Shown here piece after piece: positions 44,079 through 53,370 of a DNA stretch of 64,000 nt (its first letter is position 1; each line of letters starts with the position of its first letter). A program made the position numbers and the translations under genes. The DNA comes from Roseateles chitinivorans. Its GTDB lineage: Bacteria; Pseudomonadota; Gammaproteobacteria; Burkholderiales; Burkholderiaceae_C. The stretch is taken from NCBI RefSeq assembly GCF_002761755.1, contig NZ_PEOG01000020.1:28885-92884 (forward strand). Reading direction: 5' to 3'. The notes beneath the pieces were generated by a model, which saw only the letters and a program-made list of their open reading frames with translations, was not told the origin of the DNA and did no database searches.

Positions 44079-45398
44079 ATGCTGGCGCAGGAAATCATTC
44101 GGGCCAAGCGCGAGGGGCGCGCGCTGGACGAGGCCCAGATCCGGCACTTCGTGCGCGGGCTGGTGGACGGCAGCTGGAGCGAGGGCCAGGTGGCCGCGCT
44201 CGGCATGGCGGTGTTCCTGCGCGGCATGGGGCGCGACGAGGCGGTGGCGCTGACGCGGGCGATGATGGACAGCGGCCGGGTGATGGCCTGGCCCGACATG
44301 CCGGGACCGGTGCTGGACAAGCATTCGAGCGGCGGCGTGGGCGACAAGCTCAGCCTGATGATCGCGCCGATGGTGGCGGCCTGCGGCGGCTATGTGCCGA
44401 TGATCGCGGGTCGCGGTCTGGGTCACACCGGCGGCACCGTCGACAAGCTCGAGGCGATCCCCGGCTACACCACGACGCCGGCGCCGGCGGACTTCGACCG
44501 CATCGTCCGCACCCTGGGCTGCGCCATCATCGGCCAGACCAGCGACCTGGCGCCCGCCGACAAGCGCTTCTACGCGGTGCGCGACATCACCGCCACCGTC
44601 GAGAGCGTGCCGCTGATCACCGCGAGCATCCTGTCCAAGAAGCTGGCGGCCGGCCTGCAGGGCCTGGCGATGGACATCAAGTGTGGCAATGGCGCCTTCG
44701 CGGCGACGCCCGAGTTCGGTCAGGAGCTGGCGCGCAGCATCGTCGAGGTGGCCGGCGGCGCGGGCCTGCGCACGCGCGCATTGATCACGGACATGAACCA
44801 GGTCCTCGGGTGGGAGGTCGGCAACGCGCTGGAGGTGCGTGGCGCGATCGACTACCTGACCGGCAGGACGCCGCGGGAGGCGCGAACCCATGAACTCACC
44901 CTCGCGCTGTGCGCCGAGATGCTGGTGCTCGGCGGGCTCGCGCCTGACACCGCCGCGGCGCGCGTGAAGCTGCAGGCGGCGCTGGACAGTGGCGCGGCGG
45001 CGGACCGCTTCGCCCGCATGGTCGCGGCGCTGGGCGGTCCGGCGGATCTGCTGGAACGGCCGGAGGCCTACCTGACCGCCGCGCCGGTCGTGCGTCCGAT
45101 TCCCGCGCCGCGCGCCGGGCGCGTGGTCGGCATGAACACCCGGGACATCGGGCTGGTCATCGTGGAGCTGGGCGGCGGACGCCGCCTGCCGGGCGATGCG
45201 CTGGACATGCGCGTCGGGCTCGATCGCTTCATCCAGCTCGGCGACCTGGTCGCCGCGGGTGACCCGATCGCAGTCGTCCACGCCGCCGACGAAGCGGCCG
45301 CGGAGCGCGCCATCGCACAGGTGAGCGGCGCGGTCGTCATCGACGACGCGGCAGCGCCTTGGGAATCCGCGCCGCTCGTCATGGCTGAGGTCGGCTGA
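44079..45398 (+). CDS. deoA: Thymidine phosphorylase
   Basis: A 439-residue enzyme that converts thymidine and deoxyuridine to base and deoxyribose-1-phosphate. The glycine-rich phosphate motif is KHSSGGVGDKLSLMIAPMVAACGGYVPMIAGRGLGHTGGTVDKLE (about residue 82), and the SILSKKLAAGLQGLAMDIKCGNGAF helix and the C-terminal anticodon-like domain follow. Its dimeric, two-domain layout fits DeoA rather than the pyrimidine phosphorylase Pdp, although Pdp is related. It lies 130 bp after deoC. Confidence 0.94.
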   Translation: MLAQEIIRAKREGRALDEAQIRHFVRGLVDGSWSEGQVAALGMAVFLRGMGRDEAVALTRAMMDSGRVMAWPDMPGPVLDKHSSGGVGDKLSLMIAPMVAACGGYVPMIAGRGLGHTGGTVDKLEAIPGYTTTPAPADFDRIVRTLGCAIIGQTSDLAPADKRFYAVRDITATVESVPLITASILSKKLAAGLQGLAMDIKCGNGAFAATPEFGQELARSIVEVAGGAGLRTRALITDMNQVLGWEVGNALEVRGAIDYLTGRTPREARTHELTLALCAEMLVLGGLAPDTAAARVKLQAALDSGAAADRFARMVAALGGPADLLERPEAYLTAAPVVRPIPAPRAGRVVGMNTRDIGLVIVELGGGRRLPGDALDMRVGLDRFIQLGDLVAAGDPIAVVHAADEAAAERAIAQVSGAVVIDDAAAPWESAPLVMAEVG

Positions 45399-45452
45399 GC
45401 GCCGCGGAAGCGGGCAGGGGGTGAGGGGCCCCGTGTCCCGGCCGCCGATCGG

Positions 45453-45458
45453 TAGAAT
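45453..45458 (+). promoter_or_regulatory. -10-like element of trmB
   Basis: TAGAAT, 28 bp upstream of the trmB ATG. No good -35 match was seen. The same hexamer precedes purL and the BMP gene. Confidence 0.35.
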
Positions 45459-45485
45459 CCCGCCCCTCGTTTCCCGATTCGCGAT

Positions 45486-46229
45486 ATGTCCGATTCCATC
45501 GACGCCAACGACCCGCCCGAACTCGATCAGGGCGGCGAGGTTGCCCAGCACCCCCGCGCCCGCATCCGGAGCTTCGTCGTGCGCGCCGGCCGCATGGGCA
45601 CCGGACAGATCAAGGCGCTCGCGGAGCTCGGTCCCAAGTACGTGCTGCCGTTCAAGGCCGAACCGCTCGACTACGAGGCCGTCTTCGGCCGCAAGGCGCC
45701 GGTGGTCTTCGAGATCGGCTTCGGCATGGGCGGCCCGACCGCCCAGATCGCCAGGACGCTGCCCGGCATCGACTTCATCGGCTGCGAGGTCCATGAGCCC
45801 GGCGTGGGCGCGCTGCTCAAGCTGATCGGCGAGCAGGACATCCCGAACATCCGCATCTTCCAGCACGATGCGGTCGAAGTGCTGGACCAGATGATCCCGC
45901 CGGGCTCGCTGGCCGGCGTCCACATCTACTTCCCCGATCCCTGGCACAAGAAGCGGCACAACAAGCGCCGCCTGGTGCAGCCGCCGTTCGTCGCCAAGCT
46001 GGTGAAGCACCTGGCGCCGGGCGGCTATCTGCACCTGGCCACCGATTGGGAACCCTATGCCCAGCAGATGCTGGAGGTGCTCGGCGCCGATCCGGACCTG
46101 GTGAACACCTCGGCCCGCGCCGACGGCTACGCCGACAAGCCCGACTACCGCCCGCTCACCAAGTTCGAGCACCGCGGCCTGAAGCTGGGCCACGGCGTCT
46201 GGGACCTGGTGTTCAAGCGCAAGGGCTGA
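45486..46229 (+). CDS. trmB: tRNA (guanine-N7-)-methyltransferase TrmB
   Basis: A 247-residue SAM-dependent enzyme that makes m7G46 in tRNA. Motifs: [19 protein letters not shown] (SAM loop, about residue 75), [40 protein letters not shown] (family signature with the catalytic Asp) and [14 protein letters not shown]. The N-terminal 35 residues are acidic and not conserved. It stands alone between deoA and coaBC. Confidence 0.95.
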   Translation: MSDSIDANDPPELDQGGEVAQHPRARIRSFVVRAGRMGTGQIKALAELGPKYVLPFKAEPLDYEAVFGRKAPVVFEIGFGMGGPTAQIARTLPGIDFIGCEVHEPGVGALLKLIGEQDIPNIRIFQHDAVEVLDQMIPPGSLAGVHIYFPDPWHKKRHNKRRLVQPPFVAKLVKHLAPGGYLHLATDWEPYAQQMLEVLGADPDLVNTSARADGYADKPDYRPLTKFEHRGLKLGHGVWDLVFKRKG

Positions 46230-46292
46230 ATCCCGCCGCCGGCGCTCGAGCCGCCGGGCGGGCGGTACCCGGGTGACCAAGGTCAGGCCCGC

Positions 46293-46321
46293 GCCGGCCT
46301 GCAAGGCCTTTCAGGGCCGGC
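46293..46321. terminator. Weak hairpin between trmB and coaBC
   Basis: GCCGGCCTG (46293-46301) pairs with CAGGGCCGGC (46312-46321) with a single bulge and a 10-base loop. No T-tract follows on the plus strand. It may be a rho-dependent end for trmB. Confidence 0.3.
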
Positions 46322-46352
46322 CAAAAGGGGCGCGCTGGTAGAGTTCCGCCCC

Positions 46353-47582
46353 ATGTCCGAATCCAACTCCCTCGCCGGTCGGCACATCCTGCTGGGCCTG
46401 TCCGGCGGCATCGCCTGCTACAAGATCGCCGAGCTGACCCGGCTGCTGGTCAAGGCCGGCGCCACGGTGCAGGTCGTGATGACCGAGGCCGCGGAGGCCT
46501 TCATCACCCCGGTGACGATGCAGGCGCTCTCGAACCGGCCGGTCTTCACCAGCCAATGGGATGCGCGGCCCGAGAACAACATGGCGCACATCAACCTCAC
46601 CCGCGAGGCGGATGTGATGCTGATCGCGCCGGCCAGCGCGGACATGATCGCCAAGCTGGCGCAGGGACGCGCCGACGAACTGCTGTCGCTGACCGCGCTG
46701 GCGCGTCCGGCCCAGCGCTGTGCGCTGCTGCTGGCGCCGGCGATGAACCGCGAGATGTGGGCCCACCCCGCCACGCAGCGCAACCTGGCGCAAGTCCGGG
46801 CGGACGGCGCGGTGGTGCTGGGCGTCGGCAGCGGCGATCAGGCCTGCGGCGAGGTCGGCGACGGCCGGATGCTGGAGCCGCAGGAGTTGCTGGCGCATGT
46901 CGTCTCGCACTTCCAGCCCAAGGTGCTGGCCGGGCGCAAGCTGCTGATCACGGCGGGGCCGACCTACGAGGCGATCGATCCGGTGCGCGGCATCACCAAC
47001 CGTTCCAGCGGCAAGATGGGTTTCGCCATCGCGCGCGCGGCGGCGGAGGCTGGCGCCGAGGTGACGCTGGTGGCCGGACCGGTGCATCTGCCCACGCCGC
47101 TGGGCGTGACCCGCATCGACGTGCAGAGCGCGCGCGAGATGCTCGAGGCCGTGCTGCCGCGCGCGGCGACGCACCAGGTCTTCGTCGCGACGGCGGCGGT
47201 GGCCGATTGGCGACCGGCGCAGGCCGCCGAGCACAAGATCAAGAAGAACGCCAAGGCCGGCGAGGCGGTCGCGCCCGCGCTGGAACTGGCCGAGAACCCG
47301 GACATCCTGGCGACGGTCGCCGCGCTGCCGCAGCCGCCGCTGTGCGTCGGTTTCGCGGCGGAGAGCCAGGACCTGATCAAGCATGCGCGCGAGAAGCGCC
47401 AGCGCAAGAACGTGCCGCTGATCGTGGCCAACGTCGGGCCGGCCACCTTCGGCCAGGACGACAACGCGCTGACGCTGGTCGACGCGCGCGGCGAGCGCGA
47501 GCTCTCCCGCGCCGACAAGCTGACCCTGGCGCGCGAACTGGTGCGCGAGATCGCGCAGCGGCTCACCACCTACACTGCCTGA
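46353..47582 (+). CDS. coaBC: Bifunctional phosphopantothenoylcysteine decarboxylase/synthetase
   Basis: A 409-residue fused enzyme for coenzyme A synthesis. The N-terminal CoaC half (about residues 8-185) has [22 protein letters not shown], the flavin/active-site segment [25 protein letters not shown], and APAMNREMW. The CoaB half (about 190-405) has [30 protein letters not shown] and a lysine-rich segment [10 protein letters not shown]. It adds cysteine and then decarboxylates. It is followed by dut after 130 bp, a common proteobacterial pairing. Confidence 0.96.
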   Translation: MSESNSLAGRHILLGLSGGIACYKIAELTRLLVKAGATVQVVMTEAAEAFITPVTMQALSNRPVFTSQWDARPENNMAHINLTREADVMLIAPASADMIAKLAQGRADELLSLTALARPAQRCALLLAPAMNREMWAHPATQRNLAQVRADGAVVLGVGSGDQACGEVGDGRMLEPQELLAHVVSHFQPKVLAGRKLLITAGPTYEAIDPVRGITNRSSGKMGFAIARAAAEAGAEVTLVAGPVHLPTPLGVTRIDVQSAREMLEAVLPRAATHQVFVATAAVADWRPAQAAEHKIKKNAKAGEAVAPALELAENPDILATVAALPQPPLCVGFAAESQDLIKHAREKRQRKNVPLIVANVGPATFGQDDNALTLVDARGERELSRADKLTLARELVREIAQRLTTYTA

Positions 47583-47712
47583 CTTTCCGCCGCGCGCGGC
47601 GCGCTGTCCGCCGCGCCGGTCGCCCGAAGCGCTCGCGCTGCCCGGACCTTCCGGCTGCGAGGAGGGTGCGATGGGCGATGGCGTTGTCCCGACTCCCTTC
47701 CCCGTTGAATCC

Positions 47713-48162
47713 ATGACCACCATCGATCTCAAGGTGCTCGACCGCCGCATGGCCGAGCAGCTCCCCGCCTACGCGACGACCGGCAGCGCCGGCCTGGACC
47801 TGCGCGCCTGCCTGGACGAGGCGATCACCCTCGCGCCGGGCGACACCGTGCTGGTGCCGACCGGCCTGGCGATCCATATCGGCGACGCCGGCCTGGCGGC
47901 GATGATCCTGCCGCGCTCGGGCCTGGGTCACAAGCACGGGGTGGTGCTGGGCAACCTGGTGGGCCTGATCGATTCCGACTACCAGGGCCAGTTGATGGTC
48001 AGCGTGTGGAACCGCGGCAAGGACACGTTCACCATTCAGCCGATGGAGCGCATCGCGCAGATGGTGATCGTGCCGGTGGTGCAGCCCAGCTTCCGCGTCG
48101 TCGACGACTTCGATGCGTCCGCGCGCGGCGAGGGCGGTTTCGGCTCCACCGGCAAGGCCTGA
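47713..48162 (+). CDS. dut: dUTP diphosphatase
   Basis: A 149-residue trimeric dUTPase. Motifs in order: [35 protein letters not shown] (uracil-binding strand), [11 protein letters not shown], and the flexible tail [13 protein letters not shown] with the P-loop-like motif. It prevents uracil incorporation and makes dUMP for thymidylate. ATG 47713 begins the conserved region; an in-frame ATG 42 bp upstream is less likely. Confidence 0.96.
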   Translation: MTTIDLKVLDRRMAEQLPAYATTGSAGLDLRACLDEAITLAPGDTVLVPTGLAIHIGDAGLAAMILPRSGLGHKHGVVLGNLVGLIDSDYQGQLMVSVWNRGKDTFTIQPMERIAQMVIVPVVQPSFRVVDDFDASARGEGGFGSTGKA

Positions 48163-48169
48163 CCCCGCC

Positions 48170-51100
48170 TCAGTCCCCGTGCCCGTGGCCGGTCTCCACG
48201 CCGGCCGCTTCCGCATCCACCGGCACGCTCGCATTCGCGCCGTCGAAGAAGAAGGGCTTGCGCGCCTTCTTCGCCGGCCAGACCTCGTTCATCGACGGGA
48301 TGTCGAAGACGCGGCCGCCCTGGACGACCCGGGCGATCCGGTCGCTCTGCCGGAGGTCCTTGAGGATGTCGCCGTCCAGGATCACCAGGTCGGCGAGCTT
48401 GCCCGGCTCGAGTGAGCCGATGTCCTTGTCCAGCCCCAGGTAGCGCGCCGGATTCAGCGTCGCGGTGCGGATGGCCTCCAGCGGGCTCATGCCGCCCAGG
48501 CCCATCATCCACATCTCCCAGTGCGCGCCCAGGCCTTCGCGCTGGCCGTGGGCGCCGATGTTCACCGGCACGCCGGCGCGCTGCAGCTCGGTCGCGGTCT
48601 TCGCGACCTGGATGACGTTGAAGTCCTCCTCCGGTGCAGTCTCGCGGCGCACGCTGCGCGGCTCGAGCACCGCCTTGGGCACGAACTTGCCGAGGAGCGG
48701 ATGGCGCCACACGTCGGTGCGCGCGTACCAGTAGTGCTCGCCGTCCAGGCCGCCATAGGCGACGTTGAGCGTCGGCGTGTAGCCGACCTGCGTCTGCGGC
48801 CACAGCTGCTTCACGTCGTCGTAGACCTTGGCCACGGGCAGCGCATGCTCGATGCCGGTGTGGCCGTCGATGACCATGTTCATGTTGAGCTGGAACAGCG
48901 AGCCGCCTTCGGGCACGACCATCATGCCGGTCTCGCGCGCGGCCTCGAGGACCTGCTGGCGCTGGTCGCGACGCGGCTGGTTGTAGCTCTTGACGCTGAT
49001 CGCGCCGGCGGACTTCAGCCGCTTCAGGTGGGTGCGGGCGTCGTCGAGGCTGTTGATCACCGCCGAGAAGTCGGCCTTGGCGCCGTACAGCACCGTGCCG
49101 GTCGAGAAGATCCGCGGCCCGACCACCCGACCGGTGCGCTGCATCTCGGACTGGGTGTAGATGTCGCTGGTGCGGTTGGACGGGTCGTGCAGCGTGGTCA
49201 GGCCGAAGGCCAGCGAGGCGTAGTTGATCCAGCTCTGCTGCGGGATGATCTCGCTCTCGGCCATCGTGCCGTGCCAGTGGGCGTCGATCAGGCCGGGGAT
49301 CACCGTCTTGCCGGTGGCCTGGAGGGTTTCGGTGCCGGCCGGGATCGTCACCGAAGCGCGCGGCCCGACCGCCGCGATGCGGTCGCCGTCGACCAGGATG
49401 ACGCCGTCCTCGATGACCTCGTCGGGCTGGCTCGCCTTCATCGTGACGATGCGCGCGCCGACGATGGCGAGGCGGCCCTTGGGCTTGTCGGCGATCAGCG
49501 TCAGCTTGATCGGCGCGCCGCGTTCGGCCGGCTTGAAGCCCGGCTGCAGCGCCTGCGCCAGCGGCACGGTGAACAGCTCGTTGCCCAGCGCGTAGTGCAG
49601 CGTGTAAGGCCGTGCCTGGCCGTCGCCCGACCACTGCAGGTCGTCGCCGGCATTGACGTCGAGCTTGCTGACCGGCATCGCCTCGGCCTTGGGGCCGACG
49701 GTCTGCAGCTTGCCGGCCGGCGCGAGCGGCGTGACGTAGGTGTGGAAGCGTTCGCTGAAGCCCAGCCACTGGCCGTCCGGCGACACGGTGAAGCGCGTCG
49801 CGAATTCGCTCTTGGCGACCGCGATTTCGCTGCGTTCGGCCAGGTTCAGGCGGATCAGCTGGTGATTGGCATCGACCTCGCCGGTCGTCTGCTTGCGGGT
49901 GACGTAGAGCGTGTCGTTGTCGGCGCCGAACTGCGGTGCTTCGCCGTCCTTGGTGACGCGGCGCGGCTGGCCCTTGCCGTCGGCCGGTGCGAGGTAGATG
50001 CCCGGCTCAAGGCTGTTCCAGGGCGAGGTCAGGTAGCCGCCCTTGGCCTTCTGGTAGGCGATGGTCCGGCCGTCCGGCGAGAAGGTCGGCGCCAGGTACT
50101 TGCCGGGCTCCGGCGTCACGACGGTGTCGCGGCCGCTGGCCAGATCGAGCACGCGCACGCGCCCCTGGTCGGCGTCGTTCCAGCCGAGGTAGACCAGCTG
50201 GCGGCTGTCGCGCGAGAAGGCCGGGAAGTATTCGAAGCGCTCGGTCTGTGTGGTCAGGCGACGGGCCTCGCCGACGGGCTGTCCATCGCGCAGCTCGCTC
50301 GTGTAGAGATAGCCGGCGGCGGAGAAGACGACCCGCTTGCCGTCGGGCGAGACCTTCACCCAGCGCAGCATCTTCGAGTCGAAGCTGGCCGGCGCGACCT
50401 CATGCGAGAAGCGGACCGCGGGCGTGAACTGGCGTTCGTCCTTCACATGGAAGGGGATCTCGGCGGCCGTGGACTTGAACGGATCGATGCGCCAGAGCTT
50501 GCCCTGCGCCCAGGCGACGAGCTGCCTGGCGTCAGGCGTCCAGGCGATGCCGGGGTAGACGCCGTGCACCGACCAGGACTCCTGCAGGTCGCGTTCCATG
50601 CCGGTCCAGGCCGGGAACTCGCGGCCGGTCTTCAGGTCCTTGAGGAACAGCGTGGAGCGGCTGCCGCTGGCGTCGCGCAGGCGGCGGATGAAGGCGAGGT
50701 ACTTGCCGTCGGGGGAGGGGGTGGGTCGGATCGCGCCGCCGGCGCCGGTGACGAAGGGCTCGCTGGTGCCGTCGGTCAGGTCCTGCCGGTAGATGCGGAA
50801 GATCTCGCCGGTGCTGTCCTTGTTGTATTCGAACTGGCGACCGGGGGTGCTGTCCTGCGAGTAGTAGAGGTACTTGCCGTCGGGCGAGAGCGCGGGCTCG
50901 CCCAGGTCCTTCTGCCAGTTGGGCTTCTCGTTGAGCTGCTGGCCCTTGCCGCCGTCGAGGTGGTAGAGCCAGATCTCGCCGCTGCCCAGCGAGCGGGTGC
51001 CGGTGAAGTGCTTGCGGGCGGCGATGTACTTGCCGCCTGGATGCCAGACCGGGTTGTTGAGCAGCCGGAAGTCTTCGGTGGTGATCGCGCGGGCATTGCT

Positions 51101-51562
51101 GCCGTCGACGTTCATGACCCAGATGTTGTCGCCGCCGCCGGCGTCGGAGACGAAGGCGATCTGCTTGCCATCGGGCGAGAAGCGCGGCTGCATCTCCCAG
51201 GCGACGGAGTGGGTGAGGGCCTTGGCCTCGCCGCCTTCGATCGGCATGAGGTACAGGTCGCCGAGCAGGTCGAAGACGACCTGCTTGCCATCGGGGCTGA
51301 CGTCGACCGACATCCAGGTGCCGGAGCGCACGTCGAGCTTGGCGATGCGCTGCTCCCGCGGCGGCTGGTTGACCTGCCACTTGGCCGCGGGGGCCGCGGG
51401 CGCGGAAGCCGCCGCGGCGGGCAAGGGCGCGGGGGCGGGCGCATCGGCCGCGACGGCCACGCCGGCCTGTAGCGCGAGTCCAAAAGCGATCACGCCCGCG
51501 CGGGCGGGCGTGACGGTGAAAAGGGTCGAGAGCGTCGGCTTCGTGAGCGTCTTGGTCGGCAT
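48170..51562 (-). CDS. Exported amidohydrolase fused to a beta-propeller (PD40/WD40-like)
   Basis: A 1130-residue protein. The signal peptide (ARAGVIAFGLALQAGVAVAADA) is followed by an Ala/Pro linker. Residues about 60-690 hold many PD40-type strands, each with a 'SPDGK..VF' core (DVSPDGKQVVFDLLGD, RFSPDGKQIAFVSDAGGG, TPSPDGKYLAFIRRL and others). The C-terminal part (about 700-1100) is an amidohydrolase: VIPGLIDAHWHGTMAE supplies the HxH metal ligands, then DGHTGIEHALP, and GLEPGKLADLVILDGD near the end. Tricorn-like propellers often feed a hydrolase. Substrate is unknown. It lies 7 bp after the convergent dut stop. Confidence 0.88.
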   Translation of the reverse strand: MPTKTLTKPTLSTLFTVTPARAGVIAFGLALQAGVAVAADAPAPAPLPAAAASAPAAPAAKWQVNQPPREQRIAKLDVRSGTWMSVDVSPDGKQVVFDLLGDLYLMPIEGGEAKALTHSVAWEMQPRFSPDGKQIAFVSDAGGGDNIWVMNVDGSNARAITTEDFRLLNNPVWHPGGKYIAARKHFTGTRSLGSGEIWLYHLDGGKGQQLNEKPNWQKDLGEPALSPDGKYLYYSQDSTPGRQFEYNKDSTGEIFRIYRQDLTDGTSEPFVTGAGGAIRPTPSPDGKYLAFIRRLRDASGSRSTLFLKDLKTGREFPAWTGMERDLQESWSVHGVYPGIAWTPDARQLVAWAQGKLWRIDPFKSTAAEIPFHVKDERQFTPAVRFSHEVAPASFDSKMLRWVKVSPDGKRVVFSAAGYLYTSELRDGQPVGEARRLTTQTERFEYFPAFSRDSRQLVYLGWNDADQGRVRVLDLASGRDTVVTPEPGKYLAPTFSPDGRTIAYQKAKGGYLTSPWNSLEPGIYLAPADGKGQPRRVTKDGEAPQFGADNDTLYVTRKQTTGEVDANHQLIRLNLAERSEIAVAKSEFATRFTVSPDGQWLGFSERFHTYVTPLAPAGKLQTVGPKAEAMPVSKLDVNAGDDLQWSGDGQARPYTLHYALGNELFTVPLAQALQPGFKPAERGAPIKLTLIADKPKGRLAIVGARIVTMKASQPDEVIEDGVILVDGDRIAAVGPRASVTIPAGTETLQATGKTVIPGLIDAHWHGTMAESEIIPQQSWINYASLAFGLTTLHDPSNRTSDIYTQSEMQRTGRVVGPRIFSTGTVLYGAKADFSAVINSLDDARTHLKRLKSAGAISVKSYNQPRRDQRQQVLEAARETGMMVVPEGGSLFQLNMNMVIDGHTGIEHALPVAKVYDDVKQLWPQTQVGYTPTLNVAYGGLDGEHYWYARTDVWRHPLLGKFVPKAVLEPRSVRRETAPEEDFNVIQVAKTATELQRAGVPVNIGAHGQREGLGAHWEMWMMGLGGMSPLEAIRTATLNPARYLGLDKDIGSLEPGKLADLVILDGDILKDLRQSDRIARVVQGGRVFDIPSMNEVWPAKKARKPFFFDGANASVPVDAEAAGVETGHGHGD

Positions 51563-51680
51563 GCGGCACCCTGGGATGAAGAGTGCCGGCAGCATAGGGG
51601 CCGCTTGCGCGCCGGGCCGACCGGGTTTGCGAGGGCATGACGAATGGCCGTGCGGTGAGCGCGCCACGCGGGTCATCGGC

Positions 51681-52919
51681 CTACCTTCCGTGCATCAGCC
51701 CCTCTTCCCACACCACGGAGAGGTCATTCAGCAAGGACTTCGGAATGCGTTCGTCGCCGGGCGCCTGCTCAAGGGTGTCTCGCATGGCGGCAGCAATGCG
51801 TGCCAGGACCGCTTTGGGGCGCTCGACCCCGCAGAGCCTGCCGAATGCGATCAGTTCCTCGGTGGTCGGATAGGCCTTCGTCGCATGCCGGCCGGCAAAG
51901 AGCTTGAGCGCCATGGTGCGGTCGACCAATTCAGGTCCACCCGCATATTGGGTGTAGCGATACACCGCCGTGGTGACGACATCGAACATGGGCGCGAGCC
52001 AGGCGTCCTCGGGGGACCGATACAGGATGCCGAAGTTCTTGAGATGCGCGTCGCCGTTTCGCACCATGACCGAGAAGGCCACTTGCTCGAAGAAGCGATG
52101 CAACTGAGATGTCGGAAGGCGGATGAGTTGCAGCAGTTCGCAGATGCGCTGATAGCTCCCGTGGTACTTGCGCTCCGACAGGATGTCCCGGACTCGCTTG
52201 CCCGACAGGGCGGCCACGTCCTCGAAGCCCAGGCGCTCGACATGCCCCCCCGGATGCGCGACCACATCGAAGCGGTCGACGAGCAGCAGTTGGCCGTCGT
52301 CGGAAAGGTCAAAGCCTGGCACCTCGATGCCCGCCCGCTTCGCCGCGCTCAAGCAGAGGAACTCATTCGCCGCCAGACCGGGATAGGCCGGGCTGGCCGC
52401 CTTGACGATGAGCGACGGGATGGGAATCGTCGGCCGGTCCGGCACCATGATCTTCGGCTGCATCCCGGCGATGCCGGCACCGGTGTTCAGGTAGGCCCGA
52501 ACCAGCTCGTCGAACAACGCCGGCGTGTAGCGCATCCGGAGCAGCGCCTCCCGGTTCAGCGTCTGAGCGCGCGGCGAAGGTGCCACGCCCGGGATGGTGA
52601 ATCCCAATCGTCCGATGCCGTTCTCGCCGATCAGGGAGAGCAGGTGCATCGGCGTCGTGGGCTGTTTTGGAAACAGCTGTCGGATCCTCATGAACAGGTC
52701 GCCTTCCGGCAGGTTCTGGTCCATGGAGGGGAACAGGTCGCCGGACTGCCAAGTGAGCTTTGCGCTCGGTGGCATCAGCAGCGAGACCGCGGGCTGATCG
52801 GGCGACGGATCGAGGTAGCGGAATTCGTAGGTGGAGCCCTTGATGAGCTGGCCCGCCTGGCGCAAGGCGCCGATGCTGACGTCCAGCAGCGGCAGCTTGT
52901 CAGGCAGCATCGTCGTCAT
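51681..52919 (-). CDS. hipA: HipA-family serine/threonine kinase toxin
   Basis: A 412-residue HipA-like kinase. The N-terminal subdomain has RQAGQLIKGSTYEFRYLDP and DLFMRIRQLFPKQP-type sequence, and the kinase core has SLIVKAASPAYPGLAANEFLCLSAAKRAGIEVP, then the catalytic NGDAHLKNFGILYR (catalytic Asp) and APMFDVVTTAVYRYTQYAGGPE. HipA phosphorylates glutamyl-tRNA synthetase in E. coli. I chose ATG 52919, overlapping hipB by 20 bp; ATG 52910 is possible. GC content and the AT-rich upstream DNA suggest acquisition. Confidence 0.9.
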   Translation of the reverse strand: MTTMLPDKLPLLDVSIGALRQAGQLIKGSTYEFRYLDPSPDQPAVSLLMPPSAKLTWQSGDLFPSMDQNLPEGDLFMRIRQLFPKQPTTPMHLLSLIGENGIGRLGFTIPGVAPSPRAQTLNREALLRMRYTPALFDELVRAYLNTGAGIAGMQPKIMVPDRPTIPIPSLIVKAASPAYPGLAANEFLCLSAAKRAGIEVPGFDLSDDGQLLLVDRFDVVAHPGGHVERLGFEDVAALSGKRVRDILSERKYHGSYQRICELLQLIRLPTSQLHRFFEQVAFSVMVRNGDAHLKNFGILYRSPEDAWLAPMFDVVTTAVYRYTQYAGGPELVDRTMALKLFAGRHATKAYPTTEELIAFGRLCGVERPKAVLARIAAAMRDTLEQAPGDERIPKSLLNDLSVVWEEGLMHGR

Positions 52920-53172
52920 CCCGGGCAAAGCGTTCGGCGAGTTCCTCCATCGTCGGCATGCCCGCTCGCTCGAAACGAATTCGCAGCCCCAGCGCACGCG
53001 TCACCGCCATCAGCGAGGACACGGTGGATTCCTGCCCCGCTTCCAGGCGATAGATGACCTCGCGCACACGGTTCGATTGCGCCGCGAGTTCTCGCTTCGA
53101 AAGACCTCGGGCCTCGCGCTGTTCCTTCAGGATCAGCCCGATGTCTTCCGGAAAGCTCGCCGTGTCAGTCAT
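52900..53172 (-). CDS. hipB: HipB-family antitoxin, XRE helix-turn-helix
   Basis: A 90-residue DNA-binding antitoxin. The HTH is visible as ILKEQREARGLSKRELAAQSNRVREVIYRLEAGQESTVSSLMAVTRALG, of the Cro/XRE type. The acidic C-terminus (EELAERFARDDDDAA) may contact HipA. ATG 53172 follows the first operator half-site. It overlaps hipA at its 3' end, and the inverted repeats upstream would bind it. Confidence 0.9.
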   Translation of the reverse strand: MTDTASFPEDIGLILKEQREARGLSKRELAAQSNRVREVIYRLEAGQESTVSSLMAVTRALGLRIRFERAGMPTMEELAERFARDDDDAA

Positions 53173-53174
53173 GA

Positions 53175-53209
53175 CTTGCAATTTATGGAAATTTTGCTGG
53201 TTTTGCAAG
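53175..53209. promoter_or_regulatory. Candidate hipBA operator 1
   Basis: CTTGCAA (53175-53181) and TTGCAAG (53203-53209) form a widely spaced inverted repeat just upstream of hipB. The half-sites are the same as in the next operator. Confidence 0.45.
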
Positions 53210-53233
53210 CCGTGGCTGACATATAGCCAACCT

Positions 53234-53259
53234 GAATTGCAAGCTATGACTTGCAATTC
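53234..53259. promoter_or_regulatory. Candidate hipBA operator 2
   Basis: Perfect 10-bp inverted repeat GAATTGCAAG / CTTGCAATTC with a CTATGA spacer. It is the strongest palindrome upstream of hipB and is typical of HipB-type autoregulation. Confidence 0.65.
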
Positions 53260-53278
53260 GACGGAAATTCGAAGAAGT

Positions 53279-53296
53279 TGCCAGCCATGACTGGCA
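53279..53296. promoter_or_regulatory. Candidate hipBA operator 3
   Basis: TGCCAG / CTGGCA with a 6-base spacer CCATGA, the same spacing as operator 2 but with different arms. It may be a weaker site or a chance palindrome. It ends next to the fusA terminator. Confidence 0.35.
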
Positions 53297-53326
53297 CAAA
53301 AGAAAACGGGCCGCGAAAGCGGCCCG
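53297..53326 (-). terminator. Rho-independent terminator of fusA
   Basis: Perfect 8-bp arms CGGGCCGC (53307-53314) and GCGGCCCG (53319-53326), loop GAAA. Read on the minus strand, the stem is followed by TTTTCTTTTG, so it ends the minus-strand fusA transcript. Confidence 0.85.
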
Positions 53327-53370
53327 CTGTGAGAGGGCACCTCAGGTGCCGATTCAGTCGATCGTCCGGA

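Noticed and set aside
48521..51472. A 983-codon plus-strand frame over the amidohydrolase gene
   Set aside because: It is the antisense of a gene with clear signal peptide, propeller and HxH motif; its own translation is low-complexity and matches nothing.
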